Positions 27,075 to 35,199 of a stretch of 64,000 bases of DNA are shown here, piece by piece. The position numbers and the translations under genes were made by a program. This DNA comes from Streptomyces sp. NBC_01788 (GTDB lineage: Bacteria; Actinomycetota; Actinomycetes; Streptomycetales; Streptomycetaceae). The notes below the pieces were generated by a model that searched no databases, was not told the DNA's origin, and saw only the letters and a list, made by a program, of their open reading frames with translations. Numbering within the stretch: the stretch's first letter is position 1; every line of letters starts with the position of its first letter. Location: contig NZ_CP109090.1 of NCBI RefSeq assembly GCF_035917575.1, positions 7,192,001 through 7,256,000 on the forward strand. Direction: 5' to 3'.

Positions 27075-27284
27075 GTGAGCAAGAACATCAACAACCCCGT
27101 GGGCATGGGCGGCGGCCAGCGCAAGAAGCTGTCCCGCGCCGAACGGCAGAACAACGGTCCGCACCGCAACCTCGACCGCCAGGGTGCTGCCGACCAGAAG
27201 GCGGAGCTGGTGCGCAAGATGCGCGAGAAGGCAGGCACAGCCGAGGGCGCCGGGCAGACGGGCGACAACACCGCACAGAGCTGA
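27075..27284 (+). CDS. DUF6243 family small basic protein
   Basis: A 69-residue hydrophilic protein from GTG 27075 (after GGGAG): SKNINNPVGMGGGQRKKLSR, then NGPHRNLDRQGAADQKAELV and a polar tail. The order matches DUF6243, an actinobacterial family of unknown function. It is rich in Lys/Arg/Gln and probably largely disordered. It is monocistronic: a strong hairpin follows 32 nt after the stop. Confidence 0.7.
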   Translation: MSKNINNPVGMGGGQRKKLSRAERQNNGPHRNLDRQGAADQKAELVRKMREKAGTAEGAGQTGDNTAQS

Positions 27285-27316
27285 CGCACCGCCACCGCAG
27301 GGCGGCACCGCACGGG

Positions 27317-27353
27317 GCAGGGCCCGGACCGCGATACGTGGTCCGGGCCCTGC
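27317..27353 (+). terminator. Hairpin terminator after the DUF6243 gene
   Basis: Perfect 14-bp stem GCAGGGCCCGGACC / GGTCCGGGCCCTGC with a 9-nt loop (27331-27339). No T-run follows, as is usual in Streptomyces. Confidence 0.8.
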
Positions 27354-27762
27354 TGCCGTACCGGGCGCGGCCTGCTTCGCTCAGCTCTCGGCCGAGCACC
27401 CGCGTCTCAGCCGACCAATCGGGGCAGCCACAGATTCAGCAGGACCGGCCGGGCGATCATGTGAGGACGGGGCGGGGCCGAACGGCTTCGTTCCGTCCCT
27501 GTCGACGAATGTCCCTCCCTGTGGTGCGGGCGTCGGCCCCCCGTCGAGCCTGCCGCCTGCCGTGTCGTCGACCAGGGAGGATGCCGACGAGCGGGGAGAA
27601 GGGACCGGTCCGGGCGACCCGGTGCCTCACTCGCATCAGCGCCATCGAACCGTGACCCGTGTCACAGATCTGCCGGGGAACTGGGACGCCGATGCGTCCG
27701 ACCGGTGAAGTGGTGCAGCTTGACAGCACTGTTGCCGTATGACGCGACCTGGAGACTCGGTG
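27354..27762. other. 409-bp gap upstream of the copper genes, with one Crp-like palindrome
   Basis: No gene recognised. A palindrome GTGACCCGTGTCAC at 27652-27665 fits the Streptomyces Crp-type pattern GTGN6GNCAC. It lies about 100 bp before the first copper-region gene and could be a regulator site. The last 12 bp contain the GGAGA ribosome binding site of that gene. Confidence 0.35.
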
Positions 27763-28020
27763 ATGGACCAGACCCCGCAACCCGCTGACGGCCCCGCGGC
27801 CGAGGCGTCACTCAGGATGCTGCCGCCGCCCGCCCTGTGCGGGTTCCTCCTGCTGCTGGTCCTGATGTTCACCGTCTCCTACGCGGTGGGAGCGTCTGTC
27901 GGGCCCGTGGCCCCCGGCATGCACGGAACCCCCACGACCCAGGACGGCACGGGCGGCAACGGCGGCGGGGGCATGGACATGGGCGGCATGGACATGCACC
28001 ACTATGGGGGCGGGGGCTGA
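27763..28020 (+). CDS. Small Met/His-rich membrane protein, probable copper-associated
   Basis: An 85-residue protein with one central membrane helix (ALCGFLLLLVLMFTVSYAVGA) and a Gly/Met/His-rich C-terminal tail (GGGMDMGGMDMHHYGGGG). That tail is a plausible soft-metal binding segment facing outside. ATG 27763 follows GGAGA; an in-frame ATG at 27739 is possible but lacks a binding site. Its stop overlaps the start of the P-type ATPase gene as TGATG, so the two are co-translated and the tail may hand copper to or from the pump (inference). Confidence 0.7.
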   Translation: MDQTPQPADGPAAEASLRMLPPPALCGFLLLLVLMFTVSYAVGASVGPVAPGMHGTPTTQDGTGGNGGGGMDMGGMDMHHYGGGG

Positions 28021-30302
28021 TGATCGCCGAAGCTGCGTCCGAACAGGCCGTCACCGATCTCACCGTCGGCGGAATGACCTGCGCGGCCTGTGTGAAGCGG
28101 GTCGAGAAGAAGCTCGGTAGGCTGGACGGCGTCACCGCCACCGTCAACCTGACCACCGGTCGTGCCCGGGTCAGTCATCCGCAGCAGGTCGGCCCGGAGC
28201 AGCTGATCGCCGCCGTCGAACAGGCCGGCTACACGGCCGCGCTGCCCGAGCCGCCCCGGGCGCGCCGTGAGGACCGGTCCGAGGACGAGCCCGCGGAACT
28301 GCGGCAGGAACGCGACCGGTTGATCGTCACGGCACTGCTCGCGGTTCCCGTGCTCGTCCTGTCGATGGCCCCCGGTCTGCAATTCCGCAACTGGCAGTGG
28401 CTGTGCTTCGTGCTCTCCGCACCCGTTGCCGTCTGGGGGGCCCGGCCCTTCCATCTGCGCGCGGTGCGGGGGCTGCGTCACGCGGCGGCGACCATGGACA
28501 CGCTGGTCTCCCTGGGCGTGGCGGCGTCGTTCTCCTGGTCGGCGTACGCGCTCTTCCTCGGTGGCGCGGGCGCCCCGGGCATGCGGATGCCGTTCAGTCT
28601 CGTACCCTCCGCCTCCCACGGTGTCGCGCACCTCTATCTGGAAGCGGCCGTCGGGGTGCCGCTGTTCGTGCTCGCGGGCCGCTTCCTCGAAGCGCGGGCC
28701 CGCCGGGGAACGGGAGCGGCACTGCGCTCGCTGGCCCGGATCGCGGCCAAGGAGGTGTCGGTACGCGATGGCGAGGTAGAAAGGCGCGTTCCCATAGACG
28801 AACTGCGGGTCGGACAGGTCTTCGTGGTCCGGCCCGGGGAACGCGTCGCCACCGACGGCGCGGTGGTGGAGGGCAGCTCCGCCGTCGATCTCGCGCTGGT
28901 CACCGGAGAGAGCGAGCCGGTCGAGGCCGGTCCGGGCGACACGGTGGTCGGCGGAGCCGTCAACGCAGGCGGGCTGCTGCTCGTGCGGGCCACCGCGGTC
29001 GGCTCCGACACCCAGCTGGCCCGCATCACCCGGCTGGTGACCGAGGCCCAGGCCGGGAAGGCGCGGGCCCAGCGCCTCGCCGACACGGTCGCCGGAGTGT
29101 TCGTCCCGGTGGTGCTGGCGCTGGCCGCCACCACGTTGGGATTCTGGCTGGGTGCCGGAGTGGAGCCGCAGACCGCGATCACCGCTTGCGTGGCCGTGCT
29201 CGTCGTCGCCTGCCCGTGCGCGCTCGGCCTGGCCACCCCGACCGCGCTGATGGCCGCGACCGGCCGGGGTGCCGAGCTGGGTGTCCTCGTCAAGGGCGCC
29301 GAGGCTCTGGAGGGACTGCAGCACATCGACGCCGTGGTGCTGGACAAGACCGGCACGCTCACGTCGGGCCACATGAGCGTCGCCAAAGTCACCGCCGTGG
29401 CCGACGGACTCGGTACGGAGGCGGTGCTGCGCCTGGCGGGCGCCGTCGAACAGGGCTCGGAGCATCCGCTCGGCAGGGCCGTCACGGCATACGCAGGGCG
29501 GATCCTGAGTGAGCAGCGCCTGCCCGGTGTGCGTGACTTCGCCGCCGTTCCGGGGCGTGGCGTACGCGGCCGGGTCGAGGAGCACCAGGTCGAAGTCCTC
29601 GTTCCGGGAAACGAGTTGCCCCCGCTACTCGCCGATGCCCTGTCGGCCGCAGAGGCCGCCGCGCACACGGCGGTCATGGTCCGGGTGGACGGGAGGGCCG
29701 AAGCCCTGATCGAGATCGGGGACGTCCTGCGACCGGGAAGCTACCGGGCCGTGGACCGGCTGCGACGGCTGGGCGTGCGCCCCGTCCTCGCCACCGGCGA
29801 CCGCGATGTGTCCGCCCGGACCGTCGCAGCCGATCTGGACATCGACGACGTACACGCCCGCTGCAAGCCCGAGGACAAGGCCACCCTCGTCCGCGAGTTG
29901 CAGGCCCAGGGCCACCGGGTCGCCGTCGTCGGCGACGGCGTCAACGACGCCGCCGCCCTGGCCGGCGCCGATCTGGGCATCGCCATGGGAAGCGGCACGG
30001 ACGTGGCGATCGGCGCCGCGGACGTGAGGCTGGTCCGCGGCGACATCGAGGCCTTGGCGGACGCGGTACGACTCGCCCGCACCACGCTCGGCACCATCCG
30101 AACCAACCTCGCATGGGCGTTCGGCTACAACGTCGTCACCGTACCGCTCGCCATGGTCGGTCTCCTCAACCCGATGCTCGCGGCTGCGGCGATGTCCGTC
30201 AGCTCCCTGCTCGTGGTCGGCAACAGCCTGCGGCTGCGCGCCTGGCAGCCGTCCCCCGCGCCCGGGCGCAAGCGACGGCCGGCCCCTCGGCGCACACCGT
30301 GA
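28020..30302 (+). CDS. copA: Copper-translocating P-type ATPase
   Basis: A 760-residue heavy-metal P1B ATPase. Residues ~10-75 are an HMA domain with GMTCAAC. Further motifs are the actuator TGES (~294), the membrane CPC ion site (~397, within VACPCALG), the phosphorylation site DKTGT (~441) and GDGVNDAAAL (~637). The CPC site together with the HMA Cys pair indicates a Cu(I) exporter. The start ATG overlaps the stop of the Met/His-rich membrane protein gene (TGATG). All catalytic motifs are present, so it should be functional. Confidence 0.92.
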   Translation: MIAEAASEQAVTDLTVGGMTCAACVKRVEKKLGRLDGVTATVNLTTGRARVSHPQQVGPEQLIAAVEQAGYTAALPEPPRARREDRSEDEPAELRQERDRLIVTALLAVPVLVLSMAPGLQFRNWQWLCFVLSAPVAVWGARPFHLRAVRGLRHAAATMDTLVSLGVAASFSWSAYALFLGGAGAPGMRMPFSLVPSASHGVAHLYLEAAVGVPLFVLAGRFLEARARRGTGAALRSLARIAAKEVSVRDGEVERRVPIDELRVGQVFVVRPGERVATDGAVVEGSSAVDLALVTGESEPVEAGPGDTVVGGAVNAGGLLLVRATAVGSDTQLARITRLVTEAQAGKARAQRLADTVAGVFVPVVLALAATTLGFWLGAGVEPQTAITACVAVLVVACPCALGLATPTALMAATGRGAELGVLVKGAEALEGLQHIDAVVLDKTGTLTSGHMSVAKVTAVADGLGTEAVLRLAGAVEQGSEHPLGRAVTAYAGRILSEQRLPGVRDFAAVPGRGVRGRVEEHQVEVLVPGNELPPLLADALSAAEAAAHTAVMVRVDGRAEALIEIGDVLRPGSYRAVDRLRRLGVRPVLATGDRDVSARTVAADLDIDDVHARCKPEDKATLVRELQAQGHRVAVVGDGVNDAAALAGADLGIAMGSGTDVAIGAADVRLVRGDIEALADAVRLARTTLGTIRTNLAWAFGYNVVTVPLAMVGLLNPMLAAAAMSVSSLLVVGNSLRLRAWQPSPAPGRKRRPAPRRTP

Positions 30303-30372
30303 TGTCCTCTTCCTCCGCCGGGGGCGGTTCCATACGTCCCCGCCGCTCGACGACGACCGGGAGTCCCCGCCC

Positions 30373-30891
30373 ATGACGGTCCACCCCTGGGCCCCCACTC
30401 GCCGTCGCCTCACCGACGCCTTGCTCGCGGCGATCGCTCCGGTGTGCGCCTGCGTCCTCGCCCTGGGCGGGCTTTCGGTGTGGGCCGCGACCGGAAACGC
30501 GGGCAGTCCACCGCGCATCGGCGTCACCCACGCACGACTCCATTTGCCGTTCGGGAACGTGTCCGAGACCGCCGCGTTCTTCAAGGTCGCCAACACGGGC
30601 GACGCACCGGACCGGCTCGTGAAGGTGACGTCGCCCGCCGTCACAGGAGAGATCTCCCTCAGTCGCCACCGGATGACCAAGGGGGCGTCGGCCTACCGTG
30701 AGACGACGGACAGTCTGCTGGTTCCGGCTCGCGGCACGCTGGACATGTCACCGGACACCGGCGACGTGACCGTACCAGTCACCCGCCGGTGGCAGGCCGG
30801 CGATCTGGTGCCGTTCACCCTGCACTTCGAGCACGCGGGGCGCGTCGAGGCCCTCGCGGTGGTGGTCCGGCCCGGCCAGGACGGGGCGTGA
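30373..30891 (+). CDS. PCuAC-type (DUF461) copper chaperone, membrane-anchored
   Basis: A 172-residue protein. An N-terminal hydrophobic segment (LLAAIAPVCACVLALGGLSVWAA) exports or anchors it. The rest has the cupredoxin-like PCuAC layout: THARLHLPFGNVSETAAFFKVANTGDAPDRL, then SRHRMTKGASAY with nearby His and Met, a DMSPDTG turn and a C-terminal FTLHFEHAGRV strand. The Met/His set differs from the textbook H(M)x10Mx21HxM pattern. Such chaperones bring copper to extracytoplasmic cuproproteins. It begins 71 nt after copA, so likely the same transcript. Confidence 0.75.
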   Translation: MTVHPWAPTRRRLTDALLAAIAPVCACVLALGGLSVWAATGNAGSPPRIGVTHARLHLPFGNVSETAAFFKVANTGDAPDRLVKVTSPAVTGEISLSRHRMTKGASAYRETTDSLLVPARGTLDMSPDTGDVTVPVTRRWQAGDLVPFTLHFEHAGRVEALAVVVRPGQDGA

Positions 30892-31170
30892 TTTTGAGCG
30901 GGGTCGCCCAGGCGTGCGGGCCCGGCGGAGAGCGTGCCCCTGCGACGAGGCGAACCCCCTTTGGCGGTGCAGATCAATTGAATGGAGCCCATCGTCCAAG
31001 TCCGCCCCCACGCAAGTCGTTGCGCGCCCCCGCTGCCAGCCTTGTCGATCGGGACGGTACAGCGTGAATGGAGCAGCGCCCTGCCCTCGTGCCCCTATTG
31101 CCCGGCAGAGCCCCGGGGAACTCACCGGCCTCTCCATCCGACTGCTGTGGTGATGAAGCATGGAGGTGGC

Positions 31171-31806
31171 ATGGAGGGGTTGGACGTCCGGATGTCCGAC
31201 GTCGTGTGCCGGCACGGCCGGGTCGAGGCGGTACGCGACGTGTGCCTCGACATCGCGGCGGGGCAGCGGGTGGCACTGACCGGTACCAACGGGTCTGGCA
31301 AGACGACGCTGCTGCGCGCCGTTCTGGGCCTGCACCGGCAGTTCGCCGGCCGGATCTTGGTCGGGGGGCGGCACACCGGGAACGCGGCCGAGTGGGCGTG
31401 GCGGCGCCGGGCGTGCGCGTGGATCCCGCAGAAACCGGCGACCGGCCGGTTTCCGCTGCTGGGCCGGGAGTTGCTGGCGAGCAGCACCTCTGCCGCCGAG
31501 GCGGCCGGGGCGGCGGACAAACTCGGTGTCGGGCATCTCGCCGACCGGCCGCTGCACACGCTGTCCGGAGGCCAGCTCCAGCGCATGTACCTGGCACGGG
31601 CGGTCGGCTGCGTCGCCGCGGGCGCAGGAGTGCTGCTCGCCGACGAACCCACTGCCGCGCTCGACTTCTCCGGCCAGGAGGAAGCGTCCGACGTGCTGCT
31701 GTCCCTGCCGGCGACCGTCGTGGTCGTCACACACGACCGAGCCCTCGCCGACCGCTGCGACCGGGTGCTGGAGATGGCCGCAGGCCGGCTGCGGGAGGTC
31801 CGATGA
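31171..31806 (+). CDS. aztA: Zinc ABC transporter ATP-binding protein, AztA-like
   Basis: A 211-residue ATPase with Walker A GTNGSGKTT, a Q-loop in AWIPQKPATGRFP, signature LSGGQLQRMYLARAV, Walker B VLLADEPTAALD and H-loop VVVTHDRA. Its partners, a ZnuB-type permease overlapping by 4 nt and a cluster A-I binding lipoprotein, define a zinc/manganese importer of the AztABC kind. I start at ATG 31171 (GGAGGT just upstream); ATG 31153 and 31192 are alternatives. The preceding 279 bp hold no gene; I looked for a Zur-type palindrome by eye and saw none that was convincing. Confidence 0.8.
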   Translation: MEGLDVRMSDVVCRHGRVEAVRDVCLDIAAGQRVALTGTNGSGKTTLLRAVLGLHRQFAGRILVGGRHTGNAAEWAWRRRACAWIPQKPATGRFPLLGRELLASSTSAAEAAGAADKLGVGHLADRPLHTLSGGQLQRMYLARAVGCVAAGAGVLLADEPTAALDFSGQEEASDVLLSLPATVVVVTHDRALADRCDRVLEMAAGRLREVR

Positions 31807-32672
31807 GCCTCCTGGCCGCGGCCGACGTCGGTCAGCTGCTGCAACTCGTGCCCGTCCAGCGCGCGGGCGTCGCCCTGTTGGTGGCGGCCGTCGGGCTGCC
31901 CGTGATCGGGGTCGTCATCGTGGGCCTCGACATCATGCCGGTGCGGTTCGCGATGATGCACGTGGCGCTGCTGGGCATCGCGGTGGCTCTGCTGACCGGA
32001 CTCGACCCGATGCTGTGCGCGCTGGTGGCGTGCGCGCTCGCCGGAGCCGGGGTCGCACCGCTGGCCCGCACCCCGGACGGACTGTCCGGCGCGATGGGCC
32101 TGCTGATGAGCCTGGCGATCGCGGCCGCGCTGCTCGTGCTCGCCGTCTCGGGCGTCAACGCGGCGGGAGCCTTCGCACTGCTGTGGGGGTCCATCCTCTC
32201 GGTCGGCACCGCGGACCTGTGGCTGCTGTCCTGCCTGGCCATCGCAGTGCCGGGCCTGCTCTGGTGGCGCAGGAGGGACATCGCACTCCTCCTGTATGAC
32301 CGTGAGCTCGCCCTGTCCTCGGGTGTGCGCGTCGAGCGGCTCACTCTCCTGCTGCTGATTTTGGTCGCGGTGTCGGTCGCCGGAGCCATCAAGCTCACCG
32401 GTGCCCTGCTCGTCGACGCGCTCACTCTTCTGCCTGCCCTCGCCGCCCGGAGGTTGGGCCGTTCCCTGTCGTCCATCACCGTCTGGGCGGTCGGCATCGG
32501 TGTCGTCGTGAACCTGACCGGGTTCCTCGTCGCGCTCCGCTTCGACTGGCCTCCCGGTCCCGTCCTCGTCCTGACCGCCGGCGTGGTCGTCCTCGCCGTG
32601 CATCTCGTACCCGAACGGAGAATCAGCTCATGGCGCGCACTCGCGTCCGTATCACTTCCGTCCTCGCACTGA
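31803..32672 (+). CDS. aztB: Zinc ABC transporter permease, AztB-like
   Basis: A 289-residue permease of the ZnuB/MntB family with about eight hydrophobic helices (e.g. VALLVAAVGLPVIGVVIVGL, LWLLSCLAIAVPGLLWW, LTLLLLILVAVSVAGAI). The conserved stretch VRFAMMHVALLGIAVAL and the C-terminal GALLVDALTLLPALAARRL fit the family. ATG 31803 overlaps the aztA stop. The 3' end overlaps the start of the binding-protein gene by 43 nt, so all three are translated as a unit. Confidence 0.83.
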   Translation: MSLLAAADVGQLLQLVPVQRAGVALLVAAVGLPVIGVVIVGLDIMPVRFAMMHVALLGIAVALLTGLDPMLCALVACALAGAGVAPLARTPDGLSGAMGLLMSLAIAAALLVLAVSGVNAAGAFALLWGSILSVGTADLWLLSCLAIAVPGLLWWRRRDIALLLYDRELALSSGVRVERLTLLLLILVAVSVAGAIKLTGALLVDALTLLPALAARRLGRSLSSITVWAVGIGVVVNLTGFLVALRFDWPPGPVLVLTAGVVVLAVHLVPERRISSWRALASVSLPSSH

Positions 32673-33448
32673 CTCTCGGCACCGCGCTCACAGTCACCGG
32701 CTGCGGCGGCCAGAACACCTCGCCGTCCTCCTCGTCCGAGGCGAAGCCCGGGGGCAAGAATGAGGGCGCCCCGCTCGTCGTCGCCACCACGAGCTGGGAG
32801 GGTTCCTTCGCCAAGGCCGCAGGAGCGAAGGACGTCAAGGTCATCGTGCCGGAGTCGGTGCAGCACGCGCCCGACTACGACCCGAAGCCGTCCGACCTGG
32901 CGGCCGTGGCAGACGCCGACTTCGTGCTGTACGCGCCCTTCGAGCCCTACGCAGCGAAGTTCAAGGAGGCGGCCGGGTCGAACGCCGAGCTGGTCGAGGT
33001 CAACCTCGACAACGACGCCGACAAGGCGAAGGCCGAGGTGACCCGTCTGGGCAAGATGTTCGGCACCGAAGAGGCTGCCGCCCAGTGGATCAAGTCCTTC
33101 GACACTGAGTACGCCACCTTGCAGCAGGACTTGAAGGCCGCCTGGCCGGACGGCAAGGCGCCGACCACCGTCGCCCAGGTGTTCTCGACATGGTCGGCGA
33201 AGATGGCGGGTGCGAACCTGATAGGTACGTACGGCCCTGACGCGGTGACGGCCAAGCAGCTGTCCGACCTCTCGAAGAAGAAGCCGCAACTGGTCCTGGA
33301 CAATGTTCATATGACGACAGGCAAGGTGCTCCCCGACTCAGGTGCGCACCAGGTGGAGATCGTCAACTACCCGGACAGGGACCTGGATCTGCTGGCCGTG
33401 TACAAGAACGCGGCGACGGTGGTGGAGAAGGCGATGGCCGCCTCCTGA
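32630..33448 (+). CDS. aztC: Zinc ABC transporter substrate-binding lipoprotein, AztC-like
   Basis: A 272-residue lipoprotein: basic start MARTRVR, hydrophobic stretch, lipobox VTGC (Cys near residue 24), then a Ser-rich linker and a cluster A-I domain beginning VVATTSWEGSFAKAAG. Likely metal ligands include the His in VQHAPDYDPKP, and acidic or His residues later (LDNVHMTTG). It lacks the long His-rich loop of ZnuA. The start lies inside the end of aztB. Specificity for zinc rather than manganese is inferred from the gene set. Confidence 0.82.
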   Translation: MARTRVRITSVLALTLGTALTVTGCGGQNTSPSSSSEAKPGGKNEGAPLVVATTSWEGSFAKAAGAKDVKVIVPESVQHAPDYDPKPSDLAAVADADFVLYAPFEPYAAKFKEAAGSNAELVEVNLDNDADKAKAEVTRLGKMFGTEEAAAQWIKSFDTEYATLQQDLKAAWPDGKAPTTVAQVFSTWSAKMAGANLIGTYGPDAVTAKQLSDLSKKKPQLVLDNVHMTTGKVLPDSGAHQVEIVNYPDRDLDLLAVYKNAATVVEKAMAAS

Positions 33449-33474
33449 GCCGCAGGAGTTGGCGGACACCAGGA

Positions 33475-33512
33475 GGGAGGGCCGCCCGAGGTGTCAACCG
33501 GGCAGCCCTCCC
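33475..33512. terminator. Bidirectional terminator between convergent genes
   Basis: Stem GGGAGGGC-C-GCCCG paired with CGGGC-A-GCCCTCCC (8 + 5 bp with one mismatch), 10-nt loop, placed between the convergent ends of aztC and the acyl-CoA synthetase gene. Confidence 0.75.
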
Positions 33513-33525
33513 GCTCACCAGTGGG

Positions 33526-35199
33526 TCAGCCGGCCGACGCCAGAGGCAGCTGCTCCTCCGCCCGAGCACTGCACTGTTCCCGAAGCGCCGCCCGGTCCGG
33601 CTTGCCCGCTGGCGTCAGAGGCAACTCGCTGAGCACCAGTAGTCGTTCGGGGTGCTTGCGCCGCTCCAGACCACGGGTGCCGAGGTGGACGCACAGCCCT
33701 TCCAGCGTGGGCGCCGCGCCGTCCCTGGGCACGACGCACGCCGCGAGCCGCTCACCCATCAACGGGTCGCGGACCCCCACGCACACCACGTCCCGCACAC
33801 CGGGATGCGTGGCGAGCTCGATCTCCACCTCCGCGGGGCTGATGTTGGCCCCGCCGCGGATCACCACGTCCTTCAGCCGCCCAACGACCCTCAGCGTCCC
33901 ATCCTGGTCGATGAGTCCCAGGTCCCCGGTACGCACCCAGCCGTCCGCCGTGCGGTAGCGGGTGTCGAGGTCGGGCGCGGCGACATAGCACAGCGGGGTC
34001 ATCGGGCCGCGGGCGACGATCTCGCCGACCGTGCCCCGGGAGACCTCCTCCAGCTCGTGGGTGCCGGGGAGAGTGATCCGTATGTCGGCGACTCGGGGAT
34101 CGGGGTGTCCCGCGGCGATGCCGGGCCGCCCGTCACTATCGGAGGACTCATCCACCAGTCCGGTATGGCAGTTGACGCCGTCCGCCGAGCCGTAGAGGTT
34201 CACGACCGGGCAGCCGAAGGCCTCGCGTGCCTCCGCCGCCGTGGCCCGGTCCAGCGGGGAGCCTCCGACAATCACCGCCGTGGGCGGGGTGAAGTCCGGC
34301 CGGCTGTTTTCGGCCATGCGGTCCAGCACCATCCGGATCATGGTCGGCACGCCCAGGACATGGGTGGGCTCGTGCTCGGCGAGTGCCTCCAGCGCGGCCT
34401 CCGGAGTGAAGGCGTCGAGCAGGACGAGGGTTCCGCCGTGCCGGGCGAGGGTGACGGCGGTGCCGTTGCTGCCGAAGGCGGAGGCCAGGGGGATGAGGAA
34501 CAGGCACCGCGGCGGTCGCCCGTCCGGGATGAGGGAGCCGAGGAAGTTGCCGCGTCCGCCGGCCAGCGCGTTGTGCGAGTAGGCCACCATCTTCGGCTCG
34601 GCCTCGGAGCCGGACGACACCAGGATGCGGGCGGCTGAATCGGGGTCGGGGCGGGCCGGGACCAGGGTCTTCGGGTCGGTGCGCAGCAACTTCGAGAGCG
34701 AGACGGCTCCTTCGGGCGCGGCTCCCGAGGCGATCACCGTCCGCAGTGCGGGCAACTCATCGGCGACTGCCAGCAGGTCGGCCGCGTGGTGGTTGCCTCG
34801 GTGTTCGGCCGCCGCGATCACCGCGACCGCCTCCGATCTGCGCAGCAGTGAGGCCGCCTCGCGCCCGCCGCGCCCGACGGGGAAGGGCAGAGCGACCGAG
34901 CCCAGGGCCGCCAGCGCCAGATCGACGACGACCGCGTCGCGTCCGTTGGGCAGTTGGACACCCACGACGTCACCGGTACCTATGCCGAGTCCGGCGAGCC
35001 CGGCGGCGAGACATCGGGCCTTGCGGTCCAGCGCGGTGTAACAGAGTGTGCCCTTGGCGTCGAGGACGGCTGTGCGGTGCGGATCGGCGATGCGGCGGGC
35101 GCGGTAGAGGCTGTAGAGGTCGAGGTCGGGGCAGGTGCCGTCCACGGCCCAGGTACGGCGCAGTTCGGCGGGCAGCAGGTCGTGCAAGGCGACGGTCAT
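33526..35199 (-). CDS. Acyl-CoA synthetase / AMP-dependent ligase
   Basis: A 557-residue member of the ANL superfamily. It has the AMP-binding P-loop region as a variant (ILVSSGSEAEPKMVAYSHN), the motif VNLYGSADG, TGDLG in WVRTGDLGLIDQDG, the hinge GRLKDVVIRGGANISPAEVE, and a C-terminal catalytic Lys in PLTPAGKPDRAAL. It activates a carboxylic acid as acyl-AMP and then acyl-CoA. ATG 35199 follows GGAGGT; the frame is open further upstream, but that part is antisense to the CoA-transferase frame. Start and upstream stop overlap as ATGA. The substrate is unknown. Confidence 0.88.
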   Translation of the reverse strand: MTVALHDLLPAELRRTWAVDGTCPDLDLYSLYRARRIADPHRTAVLDAKGTLCYTALDRKARCLAAGLAGLGIGTGDVVGVQLPNGRDAVVVDLALAALGSVALPFPVGRGGREAASLLRRSEAVAVIAAAEHRGNHHAADLLAVADELPALRTVIASGAAPEGAVSLSKLLRTDPKTLVPARPDPDSAARILVSSGSEAEPKMVAYSHNALAGGRGNFLGSLIPDGRPPRCLFLIPLASAFGSNGTAVTLARHGGTLVLLDAFTPEAALEALAEHEPTHVLGVPTMIRMVLDRMAENSRPDFTPPTAVIVGGSPLDRATAAEAREAFGCPVVNLYGSADGVNCHTGLVDESSDSDGRPGIAAGHPDPRVADIRITLPGTHELEEVSRGTVGEIVARGPMTPLCYVAAPDLDTRYRTADGWVRTGDLGLIDQDGTLRVVGRLKDVVIRGGANISPAEVEIELATHPGVRDVVCVGVRDPLMGERLAACVVPRDGAAPTLEGLCVHLGTRGLERRKHPERLLVLSELPLTPAGKPDRAALREQCSARAEEQLPLASAG

